Source: Algoriphagus aquimarinus (GTDB taxonomy: Bacteria; Bacteroidota; Bacteroidia; Cytophagales; Cyclobacteriaceae). From it: DNA of 54,757 nucleotides. The translations under genes and the position numbers were made by a program. The stretch lies in the NCBI RefSeq assembly GCF_007997215.1, contig NZ_VORW01000026.1, positions 1 to 54,757 of the forward strand, given 5' to 3'. Of the stretch, positions 8,381 through 16,986 are shown in pieces. Every line of letters begins with the position of its first letter. Position 1 is the first letter of the stretch. A model generated the notes under the pieces. The model did not search any database and was not told the origin of the DNA. It saw only the letters and a program-made list of their open reading frames with translations.

Positions 8381-9382
8381 TCAGACTTTTTCCTTCACCA
8401 ATTGATCCATCACCCAGTTGGCTCTAGCTCCACTGATTCCAGTGCTTTGGCAAGTATCAGTTCCTAGTAGATCACCGACGATGGTTTTGATCAATGGCTG
8501 CTGAATATGTTTTGGAAGTTCGAAAGTGAAGTTTTCTGTTCCTTTTTCGTCCGTTTCCAGCGTGAATTCACCTTTGCCAAAAGTCTCGAATCGGATAGTT
8601 CCTTTACTTCCATAGATTGTTATTTCGTCTAGTTCTGCATTTGAAGAAGTCGTAAAACACCAGTTGCCAGAGCCCAGAACTCCACTATCGAAGACGAAAC
8701 TTCCTGTGACAATATCTTCAGCTTCGTAGGTTTTAGCCTGGTTGGAAGCAAAGCCACTGGCATGTGTGATTTTCCCAAAGAAAAAATCCATTAAGTCTAA
8801 TTGGTGTGAGGCTAGGTCAAAGAAGTATCCACCACCAGCTAGTTCAGGATCTACCCGCCAATTGGTTTCCACTTTTGTGATTAAAGTAGCGTCCAGTTTT
8901 TGTTTGAGGTTAATATGTACTGTTCGGATTTCTCCCAAAACCCCCTTAGCCATTAGGTCTTTGATTTTGAGGAAGTGAGGCAACTCTCTTCGATAATAGG
9001 CTACGTATAGAGGGACATTCGCTTTCTCACAAACGGCTATCATCTCCAAGCATTCTGCATGAGTTCTTGCCATAGGTTTTTCTACATAGACAGGTTTGCC
9101 GGCAGCGGCAGCCAGTTTTGCCAATTCCAGATGAGCATTTGGCGGAGTGGCAATGTAAATTGCATTCACTTCTGGGTCATTGATCAGGTCGCTTGCGGAA
9201 GTATACCACTTGGAGACCCCGTGTCGCTGGGCGTAATCTTTTACTTTTTCTTCCGAGCGGCGCATGACCGCCACTATTTTGCTATTTGGAATGAGGTTCA
9301 TGGCTGGAGCGGATTTGACTTCGCAAACATTTCCTACGCCTAAAATTCCCCATCTTACTTCAGTATCTTGGATTTTGCTCAT
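8381..9382 (-). CDS. Gfo/Idh/MocA-family oxidoreductase (cytoplasmic)
   Basis: The 333-residue product starts with a Rossmann fold (GILGVGN at 12-18). It has the family motif E101-K-P103 in VYVEKPMARTH and a conserved Asp-x-x-x-His in FDLASHQLD in the C-terminal alpha/beta domain. There is no export signal. The family oxidises or reduces sugars and cyclitols using NAD(P). It lies 99 nt upstream of the SDR gene on the same strand, and the two may be co-transcribed. The substrate is unknown. Confidence 0.9.
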   Translation of the reverse strand: MSKIQDTEVRWGILGVGNVCEVKSAPAMNLIPNSKIVAVMRRSEEKVKDYAQRHGVSKWYTSASDLINDPEVNAIYIATPPNAHLELAKLAAAAGKPVYVEKPMARTHAECLEMIAVCEKANVPLYVAYYRRELPHFLKIKDLMAKGVLGEIRTVHINLKQKLDATLITKVETNWRVDPELAGGGYFFDLASHQLDLMDFFFGKITHASGFASNQAKTYEAEDIVTGSFVFDSGVLGSGNWCFTTSSNAELDEITIYGSKGTIRFETFGKGEFTLETDEKGTENFTFELPKHIQQPLIKTIVGDLLGTDTCQSTGISGARANWVMDQLVKEKV

Positions 9383-9532
9383 AAGCTAAAAATAAGGATA
9401 AGGTTTGAAGTGACCTTATTCTTGGCTTTCAAATCGTTAATATTCTATAATTCTGATATAATCCATTTTGAAATATCATGGATTGAGTCTTTCATCTGAA
9501 TTGAAATGTATTTCCATTGATTTAATAGGCAA

Positions 9533-9572
9533 CAAAAAAACACGCTCAAAATTAATTGAGCGTGTTTTTTTG
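9533..9572 (-). terminator. Strong bidirectional hairpin terminator
   Basis: CACGCTCAA (9541-9549) pairs with TTGAGCGTG (9556-9564), flanked by A7 and T7 so that it works in either direction. It lies about 70 nt after the haem-binding gene on the minus strand. Confidence 0.9.
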
Positions 9573-9641
9573 TATGGTATCTCTAATCATCTCCTCTATA
9601 TTTTGAGAACTCTCTATTTAAAAGGGGGAAGAAGATTGGTT

Positions 9642-10151
9642 TTACTCTGTAGGCGGAGGGCTTCTTCTTTTTAGTACCAAGCTATCAGCCGGATAAGTAG
9701 CCTTTAGATAAGCCATCTGATCTTTTGCCCAATCAATGATGACTTGGCGATCTGCATCAGAAAGATCTGCTTCTGGGTGTAACCCAAAGTAAGTGTAAGA
9801 CTCCAATGGCATTTCCTTTTCTTCCACCATTTCTATTACTTCTTCCAACTTATGATTCTGATAAGCTAATGGGCGATGAGTGAATTCGTCAAAATTCAAA
9901 TCCCCTTTACCGTCCTGAATATGGTCGTTAAGCCAATAACCAACTGGTTCTATACTTGCATACCAAGGGTATTCGGACTTATTTGAGTGGCAATTGTTAC
10001 AGGCGTTAACCAGTAGTTTATTGACATTGTCAGGTATGTCATAGCTTCCTGAAATAGGGTGCTCAGCAGGCTTACCTTCGTTTTTCTCGTAAGGAATAAA
10101 CTGGATGGCCACCAAGATGACCAATATGACTAATCCGATTTTTTTTAGCAT
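9642..10151 (-). CDS. Membrane-anchored haem-binding-domain protein
   Basis: The 169-residue product has one N-terminal membrane segment (residues 5-20) and then a periplasmic domain with C51-N-N-C54-H55, a c-type haem attachment motif. The block NCHSNKSEYPWYASIEPVGYWL is characteristic of the Haem_bd (PF14376) family, common in Bacteroidota next to c-type cytochromes and redox enzymes. It probably transfers electrons in the periplasm. The C-terminal tail RRSPPPTE is low complexity. The gene appears monocistronic. Confidence 0.9.
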   Translation of the reverse strand: MLKKIGLVILVILVAIQFIPYEKNEGKPAEHPISGSYDIPDNVNKLLVNACNNCHSNKSEYPWYASIEPVGYWLNDHIQDGKGDLNFDEFTHRPLAYQNHKLEEVIEMVEEKEMPLESYTYFGLHPEADLSDADRQVIIDWAKDQMAYLKATYPADSLVLKRRSPPPTE

Positions 10152-10465
10152 AACAGAATTGATTTTTGGATAGGATCTTAGACTTAAAGATGGTTAGACT
10201 CAAAGGGTTTGATAAAGTTTAAGATATTAATAAAAGCACTCAAAGAAAATTATGTTTGCATTTGAATTGAGGCAAAGTTTGATGCACAGTCAAATCGCTC
10301 ACATTTGGTCTTTAAATTAATATTCCAAGTGAATTTCTTGTTTACAAACTCGCACTGTAGTGCTAATTTTTCAGCAGAAATATAATCAGTTCTTAAAACT
10401 GGTGATTTTTATCTAACTAAACAGCTGCTTGCGTTAATGGGAATGTGGAAATGCCTAAGCAAATA
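10152..10465. other. Non-coding gap of about 314 nt
   Basis: AT-rich sequence with no ORF, repeat or strong hairpin that I can support. It should contain the promoter of the haem-binding gene. Confidence 0.4.
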
Positions 10466-10699
10466 CTATCGTTTATGCCAAGATTTACCTTTGTTCTTTG
10501 AGTAAAAATTTCCTTTTGGGCCTTCTCCTAATAATTCTTTACCACCATCGGCTAAGTCTGTAAATTCGCCTGGACTGGCTGGATTCCCCATATATCGTTG
10601 AACCCAAGTCTCGCCTTCATCTACAGAATATTCAATTTTTAGCGTGTTGGTAGGGCAGATACGAATTAGCTCTTTTCCCTTTTTAATCATTTGTGCCAT
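10466..10699 (-). CDS. Small hypothetical protein (77 aa)
   Basis: I do not recognise a named family. The peptide is hydrophilic, without signal or membrane segments. It contains IEYSVDEGETWVQRY and KNKGKSWHKR, two short blocks of the SxDxGxTW type seen in BNR/Asp-box repeats, so it may be a stand-alone beta-hairpin pair. An ATG and a weak purine stretch (GGAATTAAA) precede it. The gene is isolated, with over 300 nt on each side. It is called because of its plausible composition and clear boundaries. Confidence 0.5.
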   Translation of the reverse strand: MAQMIKKGKELIRICPTNTLKIEYSVDEGETWVQRYMGNPASPGEFTDLADGGKELLGEGPKGNFYSKNKGKSWHKR

Positions 10700-10945
10700 T
10701 TAATAAGTGTTTAATTCCTGCCAATCTAAGGATGCTTGTCGTTTAAAAAAAAGCTATGCGGATTATTTATAGATAAAATCCTACTTTTTATTATTTCCTT
10801 CTAATATTAACATTGCATTCTTGGACCATTTCTTCCAGAAGCCACAATATATCTAATTTAAATACATATCAAAGAAATTGGATTTAAGTTTTGTGACTGC
10901 TAAGATTCAGGAAAGGGTTGATTTAGTACTTGTATGTTAAAATAT

Positions 10946-10980
10946 CGAAACCCGTCCAAAATCAATTTGAACGGGTTTCG
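10946..10980 (-). terminator. Hairpin terminator after the Tat-exported oxidoreductase
   Basis: CGAAACCCGT (10946-10955) pairs with ACGGGTTTCG (10971-10980). On the minus strand it is followed by ATATTTTAA, a weak T-run, about 25 nt after the stop codon of the upstream gene. The rest of the 10700-11003 gap shows nothing supportable. Confidence 0.7.
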
Positions 10981-11003
10981 ATTGAATTATCGCTGTTGAT
11001 GAA

Positions 11004-12470
11004 TTACATCTCCCAGCCTTCTCTATATGTCCTTCCCACAAATTGGTTGGCTTCTTCGAAGTTTGTGATGAGAAGTTTGTCTCCATCCCAAAGCAATTTT
11101 TTACGACCGTAGAATTCTGGTTGTCCTTTGCTGTTTTCTCTGCGAAGCATATAGCTGCGTATAGCAAGATTACCCATCAATACAGTTTCGGTCATTGGGC
11201 CAGCATAGTCAAATGACGAAGTCAAGCCTTTGTGCTCAGAACTTCCAAAACCTGCTTTACATGCATCGACCCATTTTCTCTGGTGTCCGTATTCTGGCTC
11301 AAGGTTTTCTTCCGTCTGAGGTCCAAATTCTTGTGTTCCATCATTCAAATAGAGTTTTGGCATCAATGGAGAACTGTCATTGATATTAGTTGAGATAATT
11401 CCCTTCTCTCCAATAATCAAGACTCCATTGGCGCTTCCGCCTCCTCCGATATCATGATCAGCGGGTATGATATCAGGGTGCGCAGGTCGAATACCACCAT
11501 CCATCCAAGTCATATTAATCGGAGATTTGCTTTTTGCAGTAGCCGCAAAATTCAACGAAATGAATGAAGAAGCAGGGCAACCATCAGGGTGATAATCCGG
11601 CGTCCACATGCCACTATATACTGAGCCTACACTACATTCTGCATCTGTAGGATAATGTAAGCCTAATGTTCTGAAAGGAATATCTATCAGGTGACATCCC
11701 ACATCACCTAGTGCGCCTGTACCGTAATTCCACCAGCCTCTCCAGCTGAAAGGGTGAAGCTCTGGTGTATAAGGAATCTCAGGAGATGGACCTAGCCATA
11801 GATCCCAGTTCAAAGCATCTGGCTTTGCACTTGGGTTTGGCTTTGGGAAAGCTCCACCTTGAGGCCATACTGGTCTATTTGTCCAAACTTCTACTTTTGA
11901 AATTTTACCGATTTTATCGTCATCTACCCACTTCTGAACGAGTTTCAATAGATCATTGGATCCACCTTGATTTCCCATTTGGGTTACCACCTTCTGACTT
12001 CTTGCCATTTCAGTCAGCATTCTAGCTTCCTTAATATTGTGAGTCATTGGCTTCTGCACATAGACGTGTTTCCCACGCTCCATTGCATACTTAGCTGCTG
12101 GACCGTGAACGTGATCAGGGGTAGAAATCGTAACGGCATCGATATCTTTTTCTTTATCGAGCATTTCACGGAAGTCAGCATAACGCTTTGCGTCTGGGAA
12201 TCTCTCTACTGATGCTTTAGCAGATCCCGAAAAATCAACGTCACAAAGTGCAGCTACTCGCTCACGCCCATTCACAGAGGCGTTTCTAATATCACTGGCA
12301 CCTTTACCTCCAGCTCCTATTGCTGCTAAATTCAATTGATCACTTGGAGCAATGAACCCTACTCCGCCCAGGACATGCCGGGGAACAATCATAAAAGAGG
12401 AGGCTATTGCCGCGTTTTTGATAAAATCCCTTCGGGTTTGTCCCTCGGAATTTTTCTTGGGGTTGTGCAT
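11004..12470 (-). CDS. Tat-exported Gfo/Idh/MocA-family oxidoreductase
   Basis: The 488-residue product has a twin-arginine signal (T12-R-R-D-F16, then a hydrophobic run). Export by Tat fits a protein that folds around NAD(P) in the cytoplasm. The Rossmann motif is AAIGAGGKG. The usual EKP motif reads Q139-K-P141 here, a known variant in exported members. C-terminal blocks include GWWNYGTGALGDVGCHL. Exported Bacteroidota members of this family have been linked to 3-oxidation of glycosides, so a role on oligosaccharides with the neighbouring glycosidase is possible but unproven. The gene stands alone, with its own terminator. Confidence 0.9.
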   Translation of the reverse strand: MHNPKKNSEGQTRRDFIKNAAIASSFMIVPRHVLGGVGFIAPSDQLNLAAIGAGGKGASDIRNASVNGRERVAALCDVDFSGSAKASVERFPDAKRYADFREMLDKEKDIDAVTISTPDHVHGPAAKYAMERGKHVYVQKPMTHNIKEARMLTEMARSQKVVTQMGNQGGSNDLLKLVQKWVDDDKIGKISKVEVWTNRPVWPQGGAFPKPNPSAKPDALNWDLWLGPSPEIPYTPELHPFSWRGWWNYGTGALGDVGCHLIDIPFRTLGLHYPTDAECSVGSVYSGMWTPDYHPDGCPASSFISLNFAATAKSKSPINMTWMDGGIRPAHPDIIPADHDIGGGGSANGVLIIGEKGIISTNINDSSPLMPKLYLNDGTQEFGPQTEENLEPEYGHQRKWVDACKAGFGSSEHKGLTSSFDYAGPMTETVLMGNLAIRSYMLRRENSKGQPEFYGRKKLLWDGDKLLITNFEEANQFVGRTYREGWEM

Positions 12471-12881
12471 GAGGTTATTAGTTTAAGGTCAAATAAGTAT
12501 TCTAAAAATAGGGAATTATTTTTTCGGATGAATCCTGTTTGTATTTGAATAGCTATTCTTAAATGATCAATGGTAAGGAGTAGAATTGATGAGTTTTCAG
12601 AGTATTACGAAGATAGGGTTCTGTGTTTCCAAGACTGTTGCTAGAATGTTATCAATTATGAAAAGTAGGTTACTAATTTCAGCGTATATTCTTTAGAACA
12701 TAGTAGGTTGATGATTTTTTGGTTTAAATTAAATTTTAATATTTTTCAGTTTACCCATATAAAATATCATGAAATAGTAAAAGAACAGGATAATACAGGT
12801 GGCTTGAGCGGCAATTTCCTAGTTTCTTTGAATATATTGAACAGTATAAAGTTTGACAGAAATATATTCAACTAGCCTGAA
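12471..12881. other. Divergent intergenic region, 411 nt
   Basis: This AT-rich region separates the divergent Tat oxidoreductase and transhydrogenase genes and must hold both promoters. The only candidate signal I can point to is the transhydrogenase promoter at 12827-12855. Confidence 0.5.
12827..12855 (+). promoter_or_regulatory. Candidate Bacteroidota promoter of the transhydrogenase operon
   Basis: TTTG at 12827-12830 is followed by TATAAAGTTTG at 12845-12855, resembling the -33 TTTG and -7 TAnnTTTG consensus with one extra base. It would give a leader of about 20-25 nt before the ATG at 12882. Confidence 0.4.
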
Positions 12882-14003
12882 ATGAAAATAGGAGTTTTAA
12901 AAGAGACTAAGACGGGTGAAAAAAGGGTAGCACTTAGCCCAGATGTAATTAAGCAATTAATCAAAAAAGAATTTTCTGTTACAGTGGAGCAAGGTGCTGG
13001 CATAGGATCCAATTTTTCTGATGAAGATTATAAAGAAGCAGGAGCTATTGTAGGAAGTGTACAGGATGTATTTGCTTCGGATGTTTTGCTGAAAGTCAAT
13101 CTTTTCTCGAAAGAGGAAGTCGCTCAAATGCAAAACGGTGGTGCTTGTATGTCTATTATGTATGCTTACAATTATCCTGAAATTTTGGACGAAATGAATA
13201 AGAAGTCCATAATGTCCTTTTCTATGGATGCTGTTCCTAGGATCTCCCGAGCTCAAAAAATGGATTGTTTGAGTTCCCAAGCCAACCTTGCAGGATATAA
13301 ATCGGTGATACTGGGAGCAAACTACCTGGAGAAGATTTTTCCATTGATGATGACAGCTTCTGGTACAATTACTCCTGCCAAAGTTCTGATTTTCGGAGCC
13401 GGTGTGGCAGGTCTACAAGCTGTTGCTACTGCCAAAAGACTGGGTGCAGTCGTGGAAGTAAGTGATGTGCGTCCTGAAACCAAGGAGCAAGTCGAGTCTT
13501 TGGGAGGTCGTTTTTTGACTGTCGAAGGAGCAGAAGAAGTGAAAGTAGAAGGTGGTTACGCTTCTGAAGTATCTGCGGAATTTCTGCAAAAGCAGAAAGA
13601 GCTTATTCAAAGTAAAATCAAGGATTCTGACTTGGTGATTACCACAGCTTTGGTGATGGGTAAAAAATCTCCAATACTAGTGACAGAGGAAATGGTCAAA
13701 AGCATGAAAAAAGGTGCTGTGATTGTGGATATGGCGGTGGAGTCCGGTGGGAATTGTGAAATTTCAGAGAAGGATAAAATCGTCCAAAAACATGGAGTGA
13801 CTATCATTGGAGAATCAAACTTGCCATCACTACTCTCAACCAATGCCAGTCAGCTGTATGCAACAAACATTAGCACACTGCTAATGCACTTAGCTACAAA
13901 AGATGGATTCAATGACCGTGAGGAAGAAATCACCAAAGGTGTTTTGATCACTTATGAAGGCCAAGTAGTGCATGAATTCACAAATAAAATATTAAATAAG
14001 TAA
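12882..14003 (+). CDS. pntAA: NAD(P) transhydrogenase subunit alpha, NAD-binding part
   Basis: The 373-residue product is the soluble domain I of proton-translocating transhydrogenase. Diagnostic blocks are RISRAQKMDCLSSQAN (120-135) and the dinucleotide-binding motif G172-A-G-V-A-G-L-Q-A180, followed by an acidic VSDVR. It binds NAD(H) and exchanges hydride with the NADP(H) domain of PntB, coupled to proton movement. The alpha subunit is split here into soluble and membrane polypeptides, as in many bacteria outside the enterics. It is the first gene of a three-gene operon; the next start lies 20 nt downstream. Confidence 0.95.
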   Translation: MKIGVLKETKTGEKRVALSPDVIKQLIKKEFSVTVEQGAGIGSNFSDEDYKEAGAIVGSVQDVFASDVLLKVNLFSKEEVAQMQNGGACMSIMYAYNYPEILDEMNKKSIMSFSMDAVPRISRAQKMDCLSSQANLAGYKSVILGANYLEKIFPLMMTASGTITPAKVLIFGAGVAGLQAVATAKRLGAVVEVSDVRPETKEQVESLGGRFLTVEGAEEVKVEGGYASEVSAEFLQKQKELIQSKIKDSDLVITTALVMGKKSPILVTEEMVKSMKKGAVIVDMAVESGGNCEISEKDKIVQKHGVTIIGESNLPSLLSTNASQLYATNISTLLMHLATKDGFNDREEEITKGVLITYEGQVVHEFTNKILNK

Positions 14004-14023
14004 GTATTTAACCTTTTCAAATT

Positions 14024-14311
14024 ATGAGCTCAGAAGCATTAATTATTCTGATTTATATACTTGTTCTGGCAAGTTTTCTGGGGTTTGAGCTAATCGCGAA
14101 AGTTCCTCCAACCTTGCATACACCACTGATGTCTGGTTCCAATGCGATATCCGGAATTACCATCGTAGGAGCACTTTTGGCCTGTAATGAGATGGGCTAT
14201 ACCACCATTAGTAAATGGCTGGGAATGGTTGCTTTGGTGCTAGCCACCATCAACGTAGTCGGCGGCTACACTGTCACAGATCGTATGCTTAAAATGTTCA
14301 AGAAAAAATGA
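14024..14311 (+). CDS. pntAB: NAD(P) transhydrogenase subunit alpha, membrane part
   Basis: The 95-residue peptide has three hydrophobic segments and the motif AKVPPTLHTPLMSGSNAISG, which marks the membrane portion of the transhydrogenase alpha subunit. With the membrane helices of PntB it forms the proton channel. Its stop overlaps the start of pntB by four bases (ATGA), indicating translational coupling. Confidence 0.95.
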   Translation: MSSEALIILIYILVLASFLGFELIAKVPPTLHTPLMSGSNAISGITIVGALLACNEMGYTTISKWLGMVALVLATINVVGGYTVTDRMLKMFKKK

Positions 14312-15693
14312 GTATAGCCATAGAATTAGCTTATTTGATCGCCTCCATCTTGTTTGTGTTGGGGATGAAAATGATGAATAAAACCAAGTCAGCACGAAAA
14401 GGAAATCGTCTGTCGGCCTTGGGGATGTTCATAGCCATAGTAGCTACATTACTGCAGATTGATGCCATTTCCATGGTGGAGATTCTTGCATGTATAGTCG
14501 TGGGATCAGCGATTGGACTGTATTATGCCAATAAAGTAGAGATGACCAAAATGCCAGAAATGGTTGCGATTTTCAATGGATTTGGTGGTTTGGCTTCCTT
14601 TTCCGTTGCACTTTCTGACTATTTCCTGAGGACAGAAGTCAATATGGAATCCATAGAATTGGTGACCGTGATCAGTATAATTGTTTCCGTGTTTATTGGT
14701 GGACTTACCTTTACAGGATCCTTGGTGGCTTATTTGAAGCTGAACGGAAATATCTCAGGATCGCCAATTACTTTCAAAGGGCAACATCCTATTAATCTGA
14801 TCTTGTTTTTAGGGTTTTTGACAGCGGCTGTATTTACTGTAATTGATCAAACTGATCCTATGCTGATTATCATACTGATAGTGATAGCATTGGTTTTGGG
14901 TGTGCTGACTGTGATTCCAATTGGAGGAGCAGATATGCCAGTAGTGATTTCTTTGCTAAATTCTTATTCAGGAATGGCGGCCTGTGCTACCGGTTTTATT
15001 CTAAATAATAATGTGCTAATCGTTGCGGGTTCACTGGTAGGAGCATCTGGGATTATTCTCACGCAGATCATGTGTAAGGCGATGAATAGATCCTTGGTCA
15101 ATGTGCTTTTGGGTGGATTTGGTCAAACAGTGAATGAAGCACAAGCAGATGGTCCGTCTATTACTGTGAAAGAAATAGGGGTGGAGGAAACAGCCATGTT
15201 GTTCGATGGAGTTTCTTCTGTGATTGTAGTTCCAGGCTATGGCATGGCAGTAGCTCAGGCTCAGCATGTGATTCGTGAATTGATGGAGCAATGCGAAAAG
15301 AGAAATATTGACTTCAAGTTTGCCATTCACCCAGTGGCAGGAAGAATGCCAGGTCACATGAATGTGTTGTTGGCCGAAGCAAATATTTCCTATGACAAAC
15401 TGATAGAAATGGAATCCATCAATGATGAGTTTCCAAATACAGACTTGGTGCTGATTGTAGGTGCAAATGACGTGGTCAATCCAGCTGCTCGAAATAATCC
15501 TCAAAGCCCGATTTATGGAATGCCGATCTTGAATGCTGATAAAGCCAGAACGGTAATCGTCTGTAAGCGAAGCATGGGTAAAGGCTATGCAGGAGTTGAG
15601 AATGAGCTGTTCGGCTATCCAAATTGCTTGATGCTCTTCGGAGATGCCAAGCAGACAATTACTAAAGTTGTCTCTGAAATGAAGGAGATGTAA
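14308..15693 (+). CDS. pntB: NAD(P) transhydrogenase subunit beta
   Basis: The 461-residue product has about eight membrane helices followed by the NADP(H)-binding domain III from about residue 285. Conserved blocks are VPGYGMAVAQAQH, HPVAGRMPGHMNVLLAEA and GANDVVNPAA, the signature of PntB. Together with pntAA and pntAB it reduces NADP+ with NADH, driven by the proton gradient, supplying NADPH for biosynthesis. A strong terminator follows 27 nt after the stop. Confidence 0.97.
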   Translation: MSIAIELAYLIASILFVLGMKMMNKTKSARKGNRLSALGMFIAIVATLLQIDAISMVEILACIVVGSAIGLYYANKVEMTKMPEMVAIFNGFGGLASFSVALSDYFLRTEVNMESIELVTVISIIVSVFIGGLTFTGSLVAYLKLNGNISGSPITFKGQHPINLILFLGFLTAAVFTVIDQTDPMLIIILIVIALVLGVLTVIPIGGADMPVVISLLNSYSGMAACATGFILNNNVLIVAGSLVGASGIILTQIMCKAMNRSLVNVLLGGFGQTVNEAQADGPSITVKEIGVEETAMLFDGVSSVIVVPGYGMAVAQAQHVIRELMEQCEKRNIDFKFAIHPVAGRMPGHMNVLLAEANISYDKLIEMESINDEFPNTDLVLIVGANDVVNPAARNNPQSPIYGMPILNADKARTVIVCKRSMGKGYAGVENELFGYPNCLMLFGDAKQTITKVVSEMKEM

Positions 15694-15720
15694 GTCAGTT
15701 TAGAAAAAGTATACATTACA

Positions 15721-15752
15721 AAGAGCGACCTGAATTTCAGGTCGCTCTTTTT
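15721..15752 (+). terminator. Intrinsic terminator of the pnt operon
   Basis: AAGAGCGACCTGA pairs perfectly with TCAGGTCGCTCTT over a 3-nt loop, followed by TTT. It lies 27 nt after the pntB stop. Confidence 0.92.
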
Positions 15753-15802
15753 GCGTGCCGCTATGTTCTTAACACAATATTCTTGTATTTTTTATTTCAG
15801 AC

Positions 15803-15893
15803 AGCCCTGAAAGGGCCAAATACCCCAACGATGGGTGCAGCCCATCGGTAAAAATGAATGCTAGTCTAGCATAGTCCTGAAAGGACGGAATCA
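15803..15893. repeat. REP-like cluster of three short palindromes
   Basis: Three hairpins lie in a row: GCCCTGAAAGGGC (15804-15816), CGATGGGTGCAGCCCATCG (15829-15847) and GTCCTGAAAGGAC (15874-15886), with CTAGTCTAG between the last two. The first and third share the core CCTGAAAGG. The arrangement is the same in style as 897-1068 but differs in sequence. It is probably a dispersed, RAYT-type repeat. Confidence 0.65.
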
Positions 15894-15917
15894 AAATGGC
15901 ATTGGAATCGACTCTTG

Positions 15918-16412
15918 TTAAAACGCCTTCTTCACGTATTTCAACTCCTCAATTGTCCTTACGCCACCTTCAGTTAGTGCTAGCCAGAGAGTGATTTCAT
16001 CACCTTCTCGCTTCATGGTCAACCCATGGAAATAAACGATGTTTTCACCAACTTCCACCAATCGGAATGTGGTCCACTCCTCCTTTTCTTCCCAAGGAGA
16101 AAGGTCAGCATTAAAATGTTTGAGCTTCAATGAGAAGGTTTCGCCTTCTTGGATAAGATGCATGAATTCCGAAAAAACAAGTTTTCCCTCACTCCAAAAG
16201 CGGAATGTCCCGATCATACTTCCGTCGACCGCCGGCATCCAAACTTCCTCGCATTCGCCGCCAAATCCTGTTCCTGTCCATAAACCTTCCAGCCAAGCTA
16301 GCTCTTCAACATTTCCTTTTCCAGCATCTTGATTTTCATCAAGTTGTTTTACTTGAGAAAAAGCGATGAAACAGGTAAAGAATAGAATTAAGGAGAGAAG
16401 TGACTTTTTCAT
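15918..16412 (-). CDS. Secreted DUF6265-family protein
   Basis: The 164-residue product has a Sec signal ending FIAFSQ. The mature part begins with a block typical of DUF6265 (LAWLEGLWTG), followed by EEVWMPAVDGSMIGTFRF and ending in RTIEELKYVKK. The family is common in Bacteroidota, probably adopts a lipocalin/calycin-like beta barrel, and has no known reaction. The gene stands alone. Confidence 0.85.
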   Translation of the reverse strand: MKKSLLSLILFFTCFIAFSQVKQLDENQDAGKGNVEELAWLEGLWTGTGFGGECEEVWMPAVDGSMIGTFRFWSEGKLVFSEFMHLIQEGETFSLKLKHFNADLSPWEEKEEWTTFRLVEVGENIVYFHGLTMKREGDEITLWLALTEGGVRTIEELKYVKKAF

Positions 16413-16562
16413 AAATGGAGATTTAGACCTCTCGAATTTAGGAAAATCCTTAATGGCAATAAAGGCTGAGTATTGTTAAGTCCTGCTTCTGGAGAAGCAG
16501 GACAACTTTGTCAATTGCGTTCTCTGCGAAACCTTAGTGGCCTCTGTGGTTAGAAATGTAAA

Positions 16563-16877
16563 TCACACATCATGTCGCTTCGGAATCTCCGGATTCACAA
16601 AAGTAAATCCTCGGGCCTCGTCTCCTTCAAAAAAATCAATCTGCATTCCCATCAAAAACATGTAGTGCTTTTTTTCTATCAGAACCGGTATCCCAGCGAA
16701 TTCAAATTTCTGATCTTCCTCCTTCGGCTTGTCAAAACCCAAAGCATAAGACATTCCACCACATCCACCGCCTTTCACTCCCACACGTAGGTGGTAATCA
16801 GCAGGAATGTTTTTGGTGGCCATGATATTTTTGATCTCAGCTTCGGCCTTTTCGGTGATTTTGATTGGGATTATCAT
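16563..16877 (-). CDS. A-type (HesB/IscA-like) protein lacking the C-terminal Cys pair
   Basis: The 104-residue product has the HesB/IscA fold and the first conserved cysteine in GVKGGGCGGMSYALGF. The usual C-terminal CxC, needed with that Cys to carry iron or an Fe-S cluster in IscA/ErpA/SufA, is absent: the chain ends FTFVNPEIPKRHDV. A canonical paralogue is encoded at 38482-38808 and retains TCGCG. The reading frame is intact with normal length, so this looks like a specialised variant rather than a pseudogene. It could be a scaffold or regulator with altered binding. It is divergent from the gene at 16987. Confidence 0.85.
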   Translation of the reverse strand: MIIPIKITEKAEAEIKNIMATKNIPADYHLRVGVKGGGCGGMSYALGFDKPKEEDQKFEFAGIPVLIEKKHYMFLMGMQIDFFEGDEARGFTFVNPEIPKRHDV

Positions 16878-16986
16878 GTGGAAGAAATGGTTTTGGCAGG
16901 GAATTGGTTCGCCAGAATGTAAATTTACATTCCCCGGAGTTTTCTTACGGGGATAATTTGTGCAAATTCGAGCTTAATCCCCAAAA

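Noticed and set aside
15031..15504. Long minus-strand ORF in pntB
   Set aside because: It overlaps pntB entirely, has an improbable His- and Cys-rich composition and no promoter or start context.
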